From Tubiluchus corallicola (taxonomy: Eukaryota; Priapulida; Priapulimorpha; Priapulimorphida; Tubiluchidae), in contig JAQGDQ010000679.1 of the NCBI GenBank assembly GCA_030141605.1, positions 1 to 55,000 of the forward strand: a DNA stretch of 55,000 nucleotides. Reading direction: 5' to 3'. The translations under genes were made by a program, and so were the position numbers. Shown here one piece after another: positions 43,101-52,886 of the stretch; positions within the stretch are counted from its first letter, which is position 1, and each line of letters starts with the position of its first letter. The notes under the pieces are model-generated. The model was given only the letters and a program-made list of their open reading frames with translations. It did not search any database and was not told where the DNA came from.

Positions 43101-45807
43101 TGAGGCCCTGTGTAGCAACTACGTAGTGAAGCAATGCTTTCACTCCGTCTCATAACACCGTAGCATTTTTCTCTTGTTTTGTATAGTGTGTTCCTTTAAC
43201 TATCGTCCTCTCTAAAAGATCGTGTAGATTCAGTTTTTCACTGACTCATTCTAATGCGCATGCTCGATTGACTGCATCTTGCACCCAACCTCGAGTACCA
43301 AAATGTTGTATATGTATAATGTCAGAAAAGTAAACTCATTGCTACTTATTTAAGTTTAAATTTCGCAAAAAATTATTGTTATAAACAAAAACTAAATGCC
43401 ATGTCGTCACGTTACAATATGAAGTTAGCAACGGTGCCAATCTTTTTCAACAGAAAGTAAGAAATGAAAAGTTTGCACGATCAGTAATTCAAAATGAGTT
43501 TAGATGTAGTGTTCTCGAACACTGCTAACCGCTGGGCAGTAAATCAAGTTTAATTCACTGTAGTCTGAAGAGGTTGCAGTTAGTGGTCATAGTTTCTTGA
43601 AAAAAACAGTAATTTCAAACAAGAATGCTCGTTAAGGCTCGTTAACGACGATAAGTCTTGTTTCTGCACGTGACAAATCAGCTGTAATGTAATTGATTTA
43701 CACTTGTTAATGCCACTTGTTTGGTGACTGAACTTTAGGGTATTTTTTGCAAGCAGTTCCTCAATGGTAAACCCCTTTCCCAACGCTCCCCATCACACAT
43801 CCACAAATTAATTTATCCTGTATAATGTACCTGTTGGGCTTAAACAAGTGTTACTGTGTACTAATAGAGTTGTCTAATTACCTGCTGGCGTTTGATTTCA
43901 TTTGCAATTGAATTTATGGCCCCGTGGTACATCCGGGGTCTTCGGGAGCGGAGCAATTACATTTCTGTAAGTTCTGGCACTCTTGGCTAAATTGTCCTTC
44001 AGCATTTTCATCAGAAAATTTTTGAAATCCTAACTACTCTTTTTCATATGCATCCATCTCACTAGCTTCATTTTCTTCTATAGTTCATCAAAGCTTCTTT
44101 TTGTTGTTCAATATCACCGCTTGCCATTTTTTTATTATTTATTTATTCCGCCCTTGAAGAGTTGCCTATTTTGCCTAGTGGTAGAACCAGCCATGTTGGC
44201 ACATTGTATTCGACAGCAGTTTATCGCCTTCCCAGTGTGCAACACTGATTCACCGAAAAAATATGTTATTAATATTAATTACGCCTTGAAGTAATTTATA
44301 CTTATATCTTTTCAAACTTTATGCAATGTTATCTAAACGTATTTCAGATGTGCCTAGCGGTCATCGTCGGAGTTTAAATTTTCAAGTTCTGCTAATACAA
44401 GCTCTGCATGCGCTGGGGCTGTATGCAATATTTTGGGCGTTTTTTTTTCGGTTTATGTAAACAGTAGTAGTAGTAGTGGTAGTAGTAGTAGTAGTAGTAG
44501 TAGCAGCAGCAGTAGTAGTAGTAGTAGTACTAGTAGTAGTAGTAGTAGTAGTAGTAAAATCTTTATTTGCCATTTTAAAAACATTGACCATCATAATAAA
44601 ATACAGACAGTCAATGTTAGTTCATATACAAAACATACACTGTTCTGTGAAAATGCGTCTGGTGCAAGCTAAACTATAAGTGCAACTAGAAATTCAAAAA
44701 TAAAATATAAACTAGTTTAGTAAGGTCTAGGAAAAATGAAATTATGATTTGAGTAAGTATCATCGTGTTCGTATGTTGGATATTCAAAACGAGTCATTAA
44801 ATGTTTTTTTTTAATTTAGACTTGAATATTGATAAAGAGCTGCTGTGTTTTAGTGATGTCGGTAATGAATTCCAAAGTTGCATTGCTTGCTTAGTAATGG
44901 AATTCTTTCCATATTGATTGTTCGTTCCAATGTTTCTTAAATTTAGTGTTCTGTTATTCATACTGGGGTTTTTAAGAAGTGGGAGCTTATTGTTTTTGAA
45001 AAGAGAATTAATATTGTTGATATATTTATAGAGAAACAGGAGAGTTTGATAATCTCTGTGGGCTTCTAGTATCGGGATTTTCATGGAGATGAAGTAAAGA
45101 TGAAGTGGATGTATCAGAATGAAACAGTGAACGTCATGAACATGTTTTGTTTGGCTACAAAATTCACAAAACTTCCATGTGAAATGAATTTTGAACTCAG
45201 ACAGTCTGAAATATTTAAACGCATTCGAAAGGAACTATTTTTGACATTCGTTTAGTCGTCATTATTTCGCACCAAATGAAAAGCAAACAATATACATTAA
45301 AATGTGTACACAAATAAAAAGTAGCATAAGAATGAGGGGGGTGTGGGGAGCATCTCATGTTTCTTAAATTTAGTGTTCTGTTACTCATACTGGGGTTTTT
45401 AAGAAGTGGGAGCTTATTGTTTTTGAAAGGATAATTAATATTGTTGATATATTTATAGAGAAACAGGAGAGTTTGGTAATCTCTGTGGGCTTCTAGTATT
45501 AAGATTTTTGTGGAGTTTCTTAAAGAGGTGGCAGAATATTTACTTGTATTGTGAGATGATTTCAAAGAGTTCTCTTGTCCGCCGTTAAATATTTTGCAAA
45601 GTTTTATTTTTGTTTCAGTCTCTTCTAGATGAGCCAAATCCAAATAGTCCTGCCAACAGTTTAGCTGCTCAGTTGTATCAGGAGAATAAGAGGGAGTATG
45701 AGAAGCGCGTAGCCACCATCGTTGAACAAAGCTGGCTTGGTTTCTGCGACGATTCGGAGCCGGGAGCTGCAGGAAAATCATCAGAGCCGGGTGCAAGCAC
45801 CAGCTAG
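34082..45807 (+). CDS. UBE2B: Ubiquitin-conjugating enzyme E2 A/B (RAD6 homologue), complete, five exons
   Basis: Exons 34082-34125, 37204-37284, 40813-40928, 41451-41539 and 45619-45807 total 519 nt in continuous frame, 172 residues. From [15 protein letters not shown] through [13 protein letters not shown] and the HPN motif (residues 78-80) to the catalytic cysteine in [12 protein letters not shown] (Cys88) and [16 protein letters not shown], it is nearly identical to UBE2A/UBE2B, the single RAD6 of most invertebrates. RAD6 E2s work with RAD18 in PCNA monoubiquitination (DNA-damage tolerance) and with BRE1-type ligases in histone H2B ubiquitination. Exon junction phases follow residue positions 15, 42, 81 and 110. 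Unlike the 152-residue vertebrate enzymes it has a 23-residue tail after SW149, rich in Ser, Gly and Glu. Introns are 3.1, 3.5, 0.5 and 4.1 kb and packed with LINE fragments. Confidence 0.95.
34700..35060 (-). mobile_element. LINE coding fragment
   Basis: Minus-strand frame with [20 protein letters not shown] then [16 protein letters not shown] resembles the region just downstream of the reverse-transcriptase domain in LINEs. It is preceded on that strand by a (G)n/(C)n run at 34974-34982. It may belong to the same insertion as 35890-36760, split by another LINE. Confidence 0.5.
35340..35880 (-). mobile_element. CR1/Jockey-type LINE fragment (RT C-terminus)
   Basis: The minus strand reads [14 protein letters not shown], then after a frame break [20 protein letters not shown] then [14 protein letters not shown], the standard LINE motif after the RT domain, ending in [14 protein letters not shown]. 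It is broken by frameshift and truncated 5'. Confidence 0.7.
35890..36765 (-). mobile_element. LINE reverse-transcriptase fragment, broken
   Basis: The minus strand gives [20 protein letters not shown] (RT motif with D.EK..D), then [19 protein letters not shown] and [12 protein letters not shown], where the catalytic FADD box is FADN, then [20 protein letters not shown] near 35930. The order fits an ORF2 RT domain and its C-terminal extension. Frame breaks and the lost second Asp make it inactive. It lies in intron 1 of the RAD6-like gene, antisense to it. Confidence 0.75.
37204..37284 (+). CDS. UBE2B: RAD6-like exon 2
   Basis: Acceptor CAATTGTTTGTAG, donor TTTGG|GTAAGA. Encodes [20 protein letters not shown] then WNAVIF, with split codons on both sides, as in the animal UBE2A/B gene. 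Confidence 0.93.
37828..38690. repeat. Long inverted repeat (about 285-305-bp arms, 270-bp spacer)
   Basis: Left arm 37828-38112 and right arm 38385-38690 are reverse complements over nearly their full length. Shared words include CATGGCTTCATCAGGACCA, ACATTAGTGATCGAACTGA, AATCAGTGATAGGCTGATTT and GGGGGCTTCCTTTGCAACTT. It could form a large hairpin in DNA or in pre-mRNA (intron 2 of the RAD6-like gene). No transposase. Near the outer end of the right arm, CCTGATGAAGCCA...TGGCTTGTGAAC recalls a hammerhead core. Confidence 0.8.
38707..39460 (-). other. Possible decayed mobile-element coding region
   Basis: Two minus-strand frames (103 codons at 39141-39452, starting [20 protein letters not shown]; and 77 codons at 38707-38940 with [20 protein letters not shown]) have protein-like composition and point away from the gene. 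They adjoin the inverted repeat and may belong to the same element. I do not recognise the domain. Confidence 0.3.
40813..40928 (+). CDS. UBE2B: RAD6-like exon 3
   Basis: Acceptor TTAATTTCAG, donor AATG|GTAAGT. Encodes [20 protein letters not shown] then [18 protein letters not shown] including the conserved HPN motif that helps form the E2 active site. His44 replaces the Glu usual in vertebrates. Confidence 0.93.
41085..41345. mobile_element. Possible pogo-like MITE fragment
   Basis: Contains GTTCGAGATAAGCGGGGAAT, GAGTTATGCGATAATTCAG and ATTCGAGTTATACGTTGTTC, the kind of sequence found at pogo/Tigger ends. Borders and TSD not established. Confidence 0.3.
41451..41539 (+). CDS. UBE2B: RAD6-like exon 4 (catalytic cysteine)
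   Basis: Acceptor TTCTTTATCTAG, donor CAG|GTACGT. Encodes [20 protein letters not shown] then [10 protein letters not shown]; Cys88 is the thioester-forming residue. Confidence 0.94.
41800..42115 (+). mobile_element. LINE ORF2 C-terminal fragment
   Basis: The plus strand reads [12 protein letters not shown], then in another frame [20 protein letters not shown] then [20 protein letters not shown], matching the RLKWFGHVMR...GRPKL C-terminal signature of several LINE groups. Frameshifted and truncated; in intron 4 of the RAD6-like gene. Confidence 0.55.
42130..44280. other. Intron 4 stretch without recognised feature
   Basis: AT-rich sequence with a short GC-richer part at 42450-42620. Minus-strand frames of 67 and 89 codons (43580-43783, 42724-42993) show no family resemblance. 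No transposon ends found. Confidence 0.35.
44290..44425 (+). repeat. Remnant of the 19.3-kb TTAA element (right part)
   Basis: TTCAAACTTTATGCAATGTT, ATCTAAACGTATTTCA, GCGGTCATCG.CGGAGTT and GCTCTGCATGC line up with 19770-19905. Confidence 0.55.
44462..44558. repeat. (AGT)n trinucleotide array with short (AGC)n block
   Basis: About 30 trinucleotides, AGT with a few AGC, GGT and ACT units. It coincides with the 3' end of the minus-strand LINE and is best read as its expanded tail. Confidence 0.9.
44462..45090 (-). mobile_element. LINE 3' fragment with (ACT)n tail
   Basis: On the minus strand a 95-codon frame reads [20 protein letters not shown] and ends [20 protein letters not shown] then FKSKLKKNI, the classic C-terminus of CR1/Jockey-like ORF2. 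It is followed by a 3' region finishing in an (ACT)n run, seen on the plus strand as (AGT)n at 44462-44558. A related 3' region lies at 12140-12300 on the same strand. Confidence 0.75.
45356..45520 (-). repeat. Second copy of the LINE segment 44930-45087
   Basis: Nearly identical over about 160 bp: GTTTCTTAAATTTAGTGTTC, TGGGGTTTTTAAGAAGTGGG, AGAAACAGGAGAGTTTG and TCTGTGGGCTTCTAGTAT. It stands 100 bp upstream of the last RAD6-like exon. A 193-codon minus frame fuses it with the antisense of that exon and is not a gene. Confidence 0.8.
45619..45807 (+). CDS. UBE2B: RAD6-like exon 5 with extended C-terminal tail
   Basis: Acceptor ATTTTTGTTTCAG. Encodes [20 protein letters not shown] then [19 protein letters not shown], the end of the E2 fold, then [20 protein letters not shown] then STS and TAG at 45805-45807. 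The duplicated SEPGA motif and low complexity suggest a flexible tail. Budding-yeast Rad6 also has an acidic tail, but with a different sequence. Confidence 0.93.
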   Translation, partial: SLLDEPNPNSPANSLAAQLYQENKREYEKRVATIVEQSWLGFCDDSEPGAAGKSSEPGASTS

Positions 45808-47590
45808 AAAATGCCGCATCTAGTCACTTAACTAGTCTGTGTTACCTTCTGTATAGTTGTAATGAATATTAAGCTATAATTAACTAATGGTGTATAGGAT
45901 TATATATATATATATATGTGTGTGTGTATATATATATAAAACACTTGAGCTCTAAACTATGATAGGCAATCGTCTAATAACAGAGCGATATTTGACTTAA
46001 CGTGCTTATTAAACTTCAAGCTGCTAGCACTGATTACCGTATATCTACTATGTAGAATGTAGTTCTGAACAAAATGTATAAATTAAGTATTTAATCGTTG
46101 TATTTACGCACTGGTTGAAGATACTTGCTCGTTGGCAAGTGAAGTATGTTTCTCGTTCAAATGTACTTTGATTTTACGTGTAAGTGTGCAAGTAAATGGT
46201 ACGGCAGTGTACATTAGTGTGTGAATCTATTAAAAGCAAATGTGAAACTTGTGTTTGAAACTGTTAAGGACTCTGAAAAATTGTGGAAAGAAAAAATTGC
46301 TAAATAGCCAAAAACTGTGTCCAAAAAACAATAAGTAAGCATTGCACTTGTAATTAAGTGTAGAAAGTATTAAAACTCTCGTCAAGCTAAATGGAACCGC
46401 TTTTTTCGTGTTTCTCCATGTGTTCCTTTATTTACTAAATTACTCTGCATGCAGACTTGTATACCCCGAATTGTATCTTACAGAAACATACAGTATGTAC
46501 TAGTTTCGTAGTTTTCAAGTAAGCAAACAGTTTATAATATTTTATTGTCCTAAAAAATGGTATGCTGAATTGATGATATTATGAGTGTGGAGGCCTTGAG
46601 AATTGGCACACGAGTTGTAAACTACAAAACTTGTAAATATGATTGCATAGCGGAGTTGCATTATGTAGTTAATCGTTTGGTTGTCGAGTGTTAATATCGT
46701 ATTTTATTATGTTTGTATGTAAATTTTTTTAGTTTTTACATTTCAGGATTTAGTTGTTATCGTAATTACTTTACATAGGACTGTTAATTTCTTATTTATT
46801 GTTGTCTGTAAACCCAGAAATGGGGAAACGATCTAGTATGCGAAATATGCAATTTTTGGATATACTTGTTATCTAACAGTATTTAGGTTTGTCGAAATAA
46901 TTCAGCAGCCGTATGAATTTATCTTTATACTTCATTTAACTATCTTGTTATTTTTCAAAAATGTAATTTGTTGGCGGCAGAATTGAATGTTTTTGTTCAT
47001 AGGAGGCACCACTGTGAATATAGAACAGGAGAAATTATAATAAGTTATTGGTTTTGTAACGCGTCAACTGTTTGGTAATGCGTAGTGCATTCTTTGTGGA
47101 AACACTGTGTACAATTTCATATCTCATTTGACTATCTCATCTCAAAATGCTGCACTACAGAACTTAACTAGGCTTTGACCTCTGATTATATTTGTCATTG
47201 TATTTTATTAAAAAGTATCAGCTTAAAAAAATTGCAACACACTTGACTTTTACTCGTTTTGTAACAACTTTGAATGCTAAAGCTGTACCAGTTATCATGC
47301 TTTGCAAAAATTCATCTATAACATTGCACGTTTCCACGTCCAGAATTTCTATAGCATAGTACTGAACATTGCTTTCTTAGGTGTTGTGGAGCTACATGAC
47401 TTGCTCTCAAAATGAGTCCACGGTGGAGTTTGCTTATACACATAAATAAATCATTGTACATATAAGAACTGCAGAATTTACATACAGTACTTGAAAGCAG
47501 TCTCAAATGTTACATACTTGGTACTGTTTCACTAGTTGGTGCTGCTATGCACTAATTGATTTTAGTGACTTAATAAATTTCAATTGCATC
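45808..47590 (+). other. 3' flank / probable 3' UTR of the RAD6-like gene
   Basis: AT-rich, no conserved frame. A (TA)n(TG)n(TA)n tract lies at 45900-45938. AATAAA occurs at about 47446 and 47573, but the real polyadenylation site cannot be fixed from sequence alone. Confidence 0.4.
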
Positions 47591-47667
47591 ACATTAGATG
47601 AGCCTGAGTTTTTTGTTTGCGAAAGTGTCTAGCCCGAGTGACAGCAGCAGCGAAACATTGCACCGAA

Positions 47668-48722
47668 GCAGCAACTGCCAGGAGGAACCTGACCAGGATT
47701 CTGGTTTCAAATGTCGGGAGGAACCTGACCAGGATTCTGGTCTCAAATGTCGGGAGGAACCTGACCAGGATTCTGGTCTCAAATGTCGGGAGGAACCTGA
47801 CCAGGATTCTGGTCTCAAATGTCGGGAGGAACCTGACCAGGATTCTGGTCTCAAATGTCGGGAGGAACCTGACCAGGATTCTGGTCTCAAATGTCGGGAG
47901 GAACCTGACTAGGATTCTGGTTTCAAGTAACGGGAGGAACCTGGCCAGGATTCTGGCTTCAAGCATTGGGAGGAACCTGATCAGGATTCTGGTTTCAAAT
48001 GTTGGGAGGAACCTGGCCAGGATACTGGTTTCAAGCGCCAGGAGGAACCTGGCCAGGATTCTGGTTTCAAGCGCCAGGAGGAACCTGACCAGGATTCGGG
48101 TTTCAAGTAACGGGAGGAACCTGGCCAGGATTCTGGCTTCAAGCATTGGGAGGAACCTGATCAGGATTCTGGTTTCAAATGTTGGGAGGAACCTGGCCAG
48201 GATTCTGGTTTCAAGTAACGGGAGGAACCTGGCCAGGATTCTGGCTTCAAGCATTGGGAGGAACCTGATCAGGATTCTGGTTTCAAATGTTGGGAGGAAC
48301 CTGGCCAGGATACTGGTTTCAAGCGCCAGGAGGAACCTGGCCAGGATTCTGGTTTCAAGCGCCAGGAGGAACCTGACCAGGATTCTGGTTTCAAGTAACG
48401 GGAGGAACCTGGCCAGGATTCTGGCTTCAAGCATTGGGAGGAACCTGATCAGGATTCTGGTTTCAAATGTTGGGAGGAACCTGGCCAGGATACTGGTTTC
48501 AAGCGCCAGGAGGAACCTGGCCAGGATTCTGGTTTCAAGCGCCAGGAGGAACCTGACCAGGATTCGGGTTTCAAGCGCCAGGAGGAACCTGGCCAGGATT
48601 CTGGTTTCAAGCGCCAGGAGGAACCTGACCAGGATTCTGGTTTCAAGCGTCGGGGAAGAACCTGACCAGGATTCTGGTCTCAAATGTCGGGGAAGAACCT
48701 GGCCAGGATTCTGGCTTTGGTC
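47668..48722. repeat. 36-bp minisatellite with five-unit higher-order structure, about 29 copies
   Basis: The unit contains GGAGGAACCTGACCAGGATT then CTGGTCTCAAATGTCG. The first six units are near-identical. From about 47928 a 180-bp block of five variant units (starting AAC, ATT, GTT, GCC, GCC before GGGAGG or AGGAGG) repeats about four times, once shortened to three units. Because 36 is divisible by 3 and units lack stops in several frames, about 400-codon frames exist on both strands (12-residue periods). No start context, promoter or splice evidence marks either as a gene. Confidence 0.92.
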
Positions 48723-49139
48723 GCTGTTGCTCTCAAAACTGCCCAGACATGGCCAGGACAACAGCAATATAGGAGGAGTTAACAAAATTTACAAAAGGAA
48801 AATTATAAGCATCACCGAATTCTAATTGTAATTGTACACATCATTGTAATGTGTACAATTATATCACAAAATCGTTTAAAATATTTTAGACGGTTTAATT
48901 AAATTTATTTCGAACATTAAAGCGTACAAGCGAAAACACTAAAAAATAAAAATTTGGATTTCTTAAACACAAGTAGTAAGTCAATATAATTCTAATACTA
49001 GAATACGTTATGGACTTAGACGACTGAACTTTTCTTACTACAAATAAATGGATTTGTTAAATAAACAACAACGGACAAAATTAGTGGTTTTTGTAAGAAA
49101 AAACAATCTTTCCTAAAAACAACAGGTAGAAAGGGTCTC

Positions 49140-49600
49140 CGAAATTAAGACAAAAAGTTTAGCCTAGTCCTTTGTGCATAACTCAAGCACTTTGCATGCT
49201 TCTTTGAATTGTTTTCCAATAACACTCCTAGGATTGTTGTCGCTGTTTCGTCCCATCCAACATCCGTGCAGTAGAAAGTCACCTCTGCGAGAGTTGCATG
49301 GTCCCTGGAGTAGAACTACGGGCCTGTCCTTGGAGACCAAACAACTTCTGCTAGATTCATTAAGTTTCCCAAGCGGTGAACACTTTTGAACAAACTGTTT
49401 CGGAGACAAAATGGTTCAAGACACGCTCCTTAATTATAAAACAATGCTCAGAGTCAATAACAGTAAAAGGTCGAACAGCTGCTTCTGCTATTGTTGAAAG
49501 TCCACAGTTAGATAAGAATGAAAGCTTCTCATATAAAAAACGTTATTTAAAAGAGAAAGCATTGTCGTTATAAGTTTGGAGGTCGTTTGTCTAGAGCCAG
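49140..49600. other. Unidentified open frames on both strands
   Basis: The minus strand carries an 81-codon frame (49164-49409) reading KCSPLGKLNESSRSCLVSKD then RPVVLLQGPCNSRRGDFLLH and ending ELCTKD; the plus strand carries frames at 49174-49389 and 49376-49573. Composition is more protein-like than the flanks. A minus-strand terminal exon is possible, as is a transposon remnant. No family recognised. Confidence 0.25.
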
Positions 49601-49768
49601 TTGTCCCTTTGGGAGTAATCCAGGTAACAGACTGGTTCTATTTTCAAGAATGAATTGTTACTGAGTTAAGTAAATTACATTTGAAGTCAGTTTTATTACA
49701 ATAATTTTGATTATACTTCTTACTGTAATTGTTGAAGTTGCTTGGAAGTTTGTTTATAGAAAGTACAT

Positions 49769-50150
49769 AATGGACAAGAAAAGGGGCACCTGAAGTAGGT
49801 TTCAGAAAAATTACCTTGAAAAATTATACTACTTTACAGCAATTTTATTCACATATGGCATTTGCGTTGAAAGGAATTTTTGTCTGTTTCCTTTTTAAAT
49901 GAGTACACAAAACTGTTCCGACAACACCATTACATAAAGTCACTACACCATGTAAATCAGGGGAAGAAAAGGAAATGTTAAATTATGACCCAAAAAAATT
50001 TTCCGTGCAAACCTATATTACTTAGCTTTTCGCTTACCTGCTGGAAAGACTTATGTAACTAGACTAGTAATTTAAAATGTTTGTGCCAATTGGTAAAATG
50101 TGGCAGACTCACCATCCAGGGTGCGCCACTAACTAGCCAAAAACGTATTT
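49769..50150 (+). repeat. Partial copy of the 19.3-kb TTAA element (left part)
   Basis: Begins GGACAAGAAAAGGGGCACCT and aligns with 19301-19690 through AGGGGAAGAAAAGG, TTTTCCGTGCAAACCTATAT and CTGGAAAGACTTATGTAACT to GGGTGCGCCACTAACTA. The right half and right terminus are missing; the sequence passes directly into the retrotransposon fragment. Confidence 0.75.
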
Positions 50151-50510
50151 TGTCTATGTCTATGATCAGATCATCCCATTCCATGGTTTTGTCACTCAGG
50201 GTAAGCTTTTTAAATAGATCTTTTTATGCTTCCATTGAATCACTCACACAAGCCTTGAGATTGAGGATTATATGGAGTAGATGTAATCCCTTTGATGTGG
50301 AAAGCTTCTTCTAGTTGCCTTATGAGACTGGAACAAAATTGGGTGCCTTGGTCTGACTGGATTGACTCTGGTCATCCACGTCTACTAATAAATTAGAGTA
50401 AGCACTTGGCTATAATGAGCCTAGGAGGCTTAATGCCCCATTAATTTCTCTTGCCCCATATTTGGCAGTTGCATCGCACAATACTGCTGCTGCTGACCTT
50501 CCAAAATGAG
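50150..50510 (-). mobile_element. Ty3/gypsy-type integrase fragment
   Basis: The minus strand, across frame breaks, shows an SDQGTQFCS-like block near 50340 and a STPYNPQSQGL-like block near 50260, the core signature of Ty3/gypsy integrases, and a WNGMI-like block near 50180. Stops interrupt it. It is a dead fragment of about 110 codons. Confidence 0.6.
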
Positions 50511-50515
50511 ATCCA

Positions 50516-50893
50516 TTAATTGGTTATTGTCGCCAAAATTATTTGTGGGAGGCGAGCGCGAGAGGGTGTTTCCGCAAAGTGTATTGTGTGAAGCTTGTTG
50601 AGGTAACGAAGCCTGTTGAACGCTGCTTCTGTCATGTATGCGAGTGGCAAATTCAGGTGCATCAGAACTGAGTTTAGTTTAGTTCGCGTAGGAATGTGCT
50701 GCTGAACATTAGCTTTATTTATTAGTCCTAATTCATGAGGCCAGTTTGGTTCCACCTCATGTATGTAAAGTGACCACCAAATATTTAACATTTCCGATTC
50801 AAAGTCTGTTTCACCTGTAGATGGCGCCACGTGATAAATGTTGCGTATACTGTCCCAGGGCATACTAGGACCCATGAAATGAGCAACCATCAA
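50516..50893 (-). CDS. Unidentified 125-codon open frame, possibly retroelement-derived
   Basis: Reads MMVAHFMGPSMPWDSIRNIY ... NIWWSLYIHEVEPNWPHELG ... RYLNKLHTIHFAETPSRARL. Composition is protein-like and it ends next to the integrase fragment in the same orientation, but the sequence does not match integrase motifs that I know. AAATC repeats at 50891-50908 abut its start. Confidence 0.3.
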   Translation of the reverse strand: MMVAHFMGPSMPWDSIRNIYHVAPSTGETDFESEMLNIWWSLYIHEVEPNWPHELGLINKANVQQHIPTRTKLNSVLMHLNLPLAYMTEAAFNRLRYLNKLHTIHFAETPSRARLPQIILATITN

Positions 50894-51102
50894 ATCAAAT
50901 CAAATCATCACCACTTCTATTCTAGTTATGTTTCATACAGGATGGATGCAGAAACAGCTAAGTAGGCAACGCTTAAAATGAAAGAATGATTTCACACTGA
51001 AACGGAAAAGTGCAAATAAGTAAAGCAATGAAAAGTATTTTTTAGCGTCGAAAAATATCAGCAAGTGATTAACCACGCATATTATTTTATCATCAGGGCG
51101 AA

Positions 51103-51335
51103 AGTAACTTCCTCGTTGTTGCCTAAGGCACATGAAAGTTACGATTGTTTCAATGGAAAGGTATCCTCGTTCTTGTTGCCTAAGGCACATGAAAGTTACG
51201 ATTGTTTCAATGGAAAGGTATCCTCGTTCTTGTTGCCTAAGGCACATGAAAGTTACGATTGTTTCAATGGAAAGGTATCCTCGTTCTTGTTGCCTAAGGC
51301 ACATGAAAGTTACGATTGTTTCAACAGAAAACCAC
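51103..51335. repeat. 57-bp minisatellite, 4 copies
   Basis: Unit TCGTTCTTGTTGCCTAAGGC, ACATGAAAGTTACGATTGTT, TCAATGGAAAGGTATCC. The three inner copies are essentially identical, implying recent expansion. 57 = 19 codons, hence open frames on both strands. Confidence 0.92.
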
Positions 51336-51339
51336 GAGG

Positions 51340-51850
51340 CTAGAAAGTGAACTGATTGATATGCTTTGTATTACACATGCATAGATTATGCAACCTCATA
51401 ATAAGTCTAAATTTCGACTACCATATTATTTGCTTGTTGCAACCCAGTTATACTTTTATTTTCTACAAGTTTTTAGGTAGTAATAAAGCAATTAACTCAC
51501 CTATTTGCTTGTTTAATTTAATACTATGGCTTAGCCGTTTTACGCATTCAGTACAATGGTTAGGTACTGTACAATATGTTTAGGACAAGTTTGATTCAAC
51601 GTGAATTGTGTTCATTTTGCACGTTGTCAAAGCCATTTTTCACGTTGTGTATAAATCGTAGCTATTTTACAAAATGTCTAGGTAAAGTGTAAAAATGCTC
51701 CAGCGAAAACGTTTGGATAAATGCATGTAATATACTAAGACAGTCTCTAAATGAATCAAAGTTTTGAATAAATTACACATTTGTCTGTTACCGTTACCGT
51801 TAGCGCCGAAGAACAGAGGTAAAGCTGTAAATTATAAACCTAGCCGCTAA
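51340..51850. other. Stretch without recognised feature
   Basis: AT-rich sequence. ATAAACCTAGCCGCTAA occurs at about 51835 and again at 52473, next to the first pentanucleotide tract and between the two tracts. No gene seen. Confidence 0.4.
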
Positions 51851-51852
51851 TG

Positions 51853-52275
51853 TACCTACTGTAATGTACTGTACTGCACTGTGCTGTACTGTACTGTACT
51901 GTACTGTACTGTACTGTACTGTACTGTACTGTACTGTACTGTACTGTACTGTACTGTACTGTACTGTACTGTACTGTGCTGTACTGTACTGTACTGTACT
52001 GTACTGTACTATACTGTACTGTCCTGTCCTGTACTGTACTGTACTACGCTACGCTACACTACACTACAATACACTACACTACACTACACTACAATACAAT
52101 ACACTACACTACACTATACTATACTGAACTAAACTATATTATACTATGCTATGCCATACCATACCATACCATACCATACCATACCATACCATGCCATGCC
52201 ATGCCATGCCATACCATACCATACCATACTATACCATACTTTACTATACTACACTACACTATACTATACTATCGT
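51853..52275. repeat. Graded pentanucleotide tract 1
   Basis: Successive blocks of five-base units: (CTGTA)n, then CTACA, then CCATA with a CCATG patch, then CTATA. Flanked by unique sequence ending ATCGTAATATATATAGTTTA. Open frames (Leu/Tyr/Cys/Thr-rich) are artefacts. Confidence 0.95.
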
Positions 52276-52886
52276 AATATATATAGTTTAAAAAACTTAG
52301 CTCATGTATTGGAGGCTGCTCTCTTCTTGATTTTGTAAGAATGCCCTCTAGTCCCACGATATGTCTGAGATGGAAACATTTTGTTAGCATCAATGTGATC
52401 AAAACCAGTGGTAACTCGCGTATAGGTACACTGTGGAACTGCAGCACAGTATTGCTGAAATTAGACATTTTATAAACCTAGCCGCTAAGCATGCCCACAC
52501 ATTGTTTAAAAAGATTAACAGCTTGTCAATTATCTTGTTGCATACTGTCTCTATTTAAAATAAGCATTCAAATTCAACTTTAACTACACTTGGGATCCTG
52601 TAATTGCAATAGATTCTGCGAATGATCATTAATGTCGTCTCTTATGTATAATATTGGATGGTTCACTCTGAATTCCAAATACTCACTTTACTAATGAAGA
52701 AGTGATATCCATGTTACTAACCCTTTTAACTAACTGAATTTGTATATTACTTACTTTTTGGTATTGTTACGTATTATGTTTTTATTATTCTAATAATGCA
52801 TGTAAACTGGTATTTATATGCGAACAAACGTAGTAAATGTATACTACACAATAATATACTATGCTATGCTATGATACGCTGTGTGT

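Noticed and set aside
44382-44679. Poly-Ser, poly-Val and poly-Thr frames
   Set aside because: Translations of an (AGT)n tract that is a LINE tail.
45215-45796. 193-codon minus-strand frame over the last RAD6-like exon
   Set aside because: Fusion of antisense exon sequence and a LINE fragment; the plus-strand exon is certain.
47589-48825. 398- and 402-codon open frames on opposite strands
   Set aside because: They are the translations of a 36-bp satellite whose unit lacks stops; length follows from the period being a multiple of three, and no start, splice or family evidence supports coding.
51103-51335. CRISPR-like array
   Set aside because: Units are contiguous 57-bp tandem copies with no variable spacers, and the DNA is eukaryotic.
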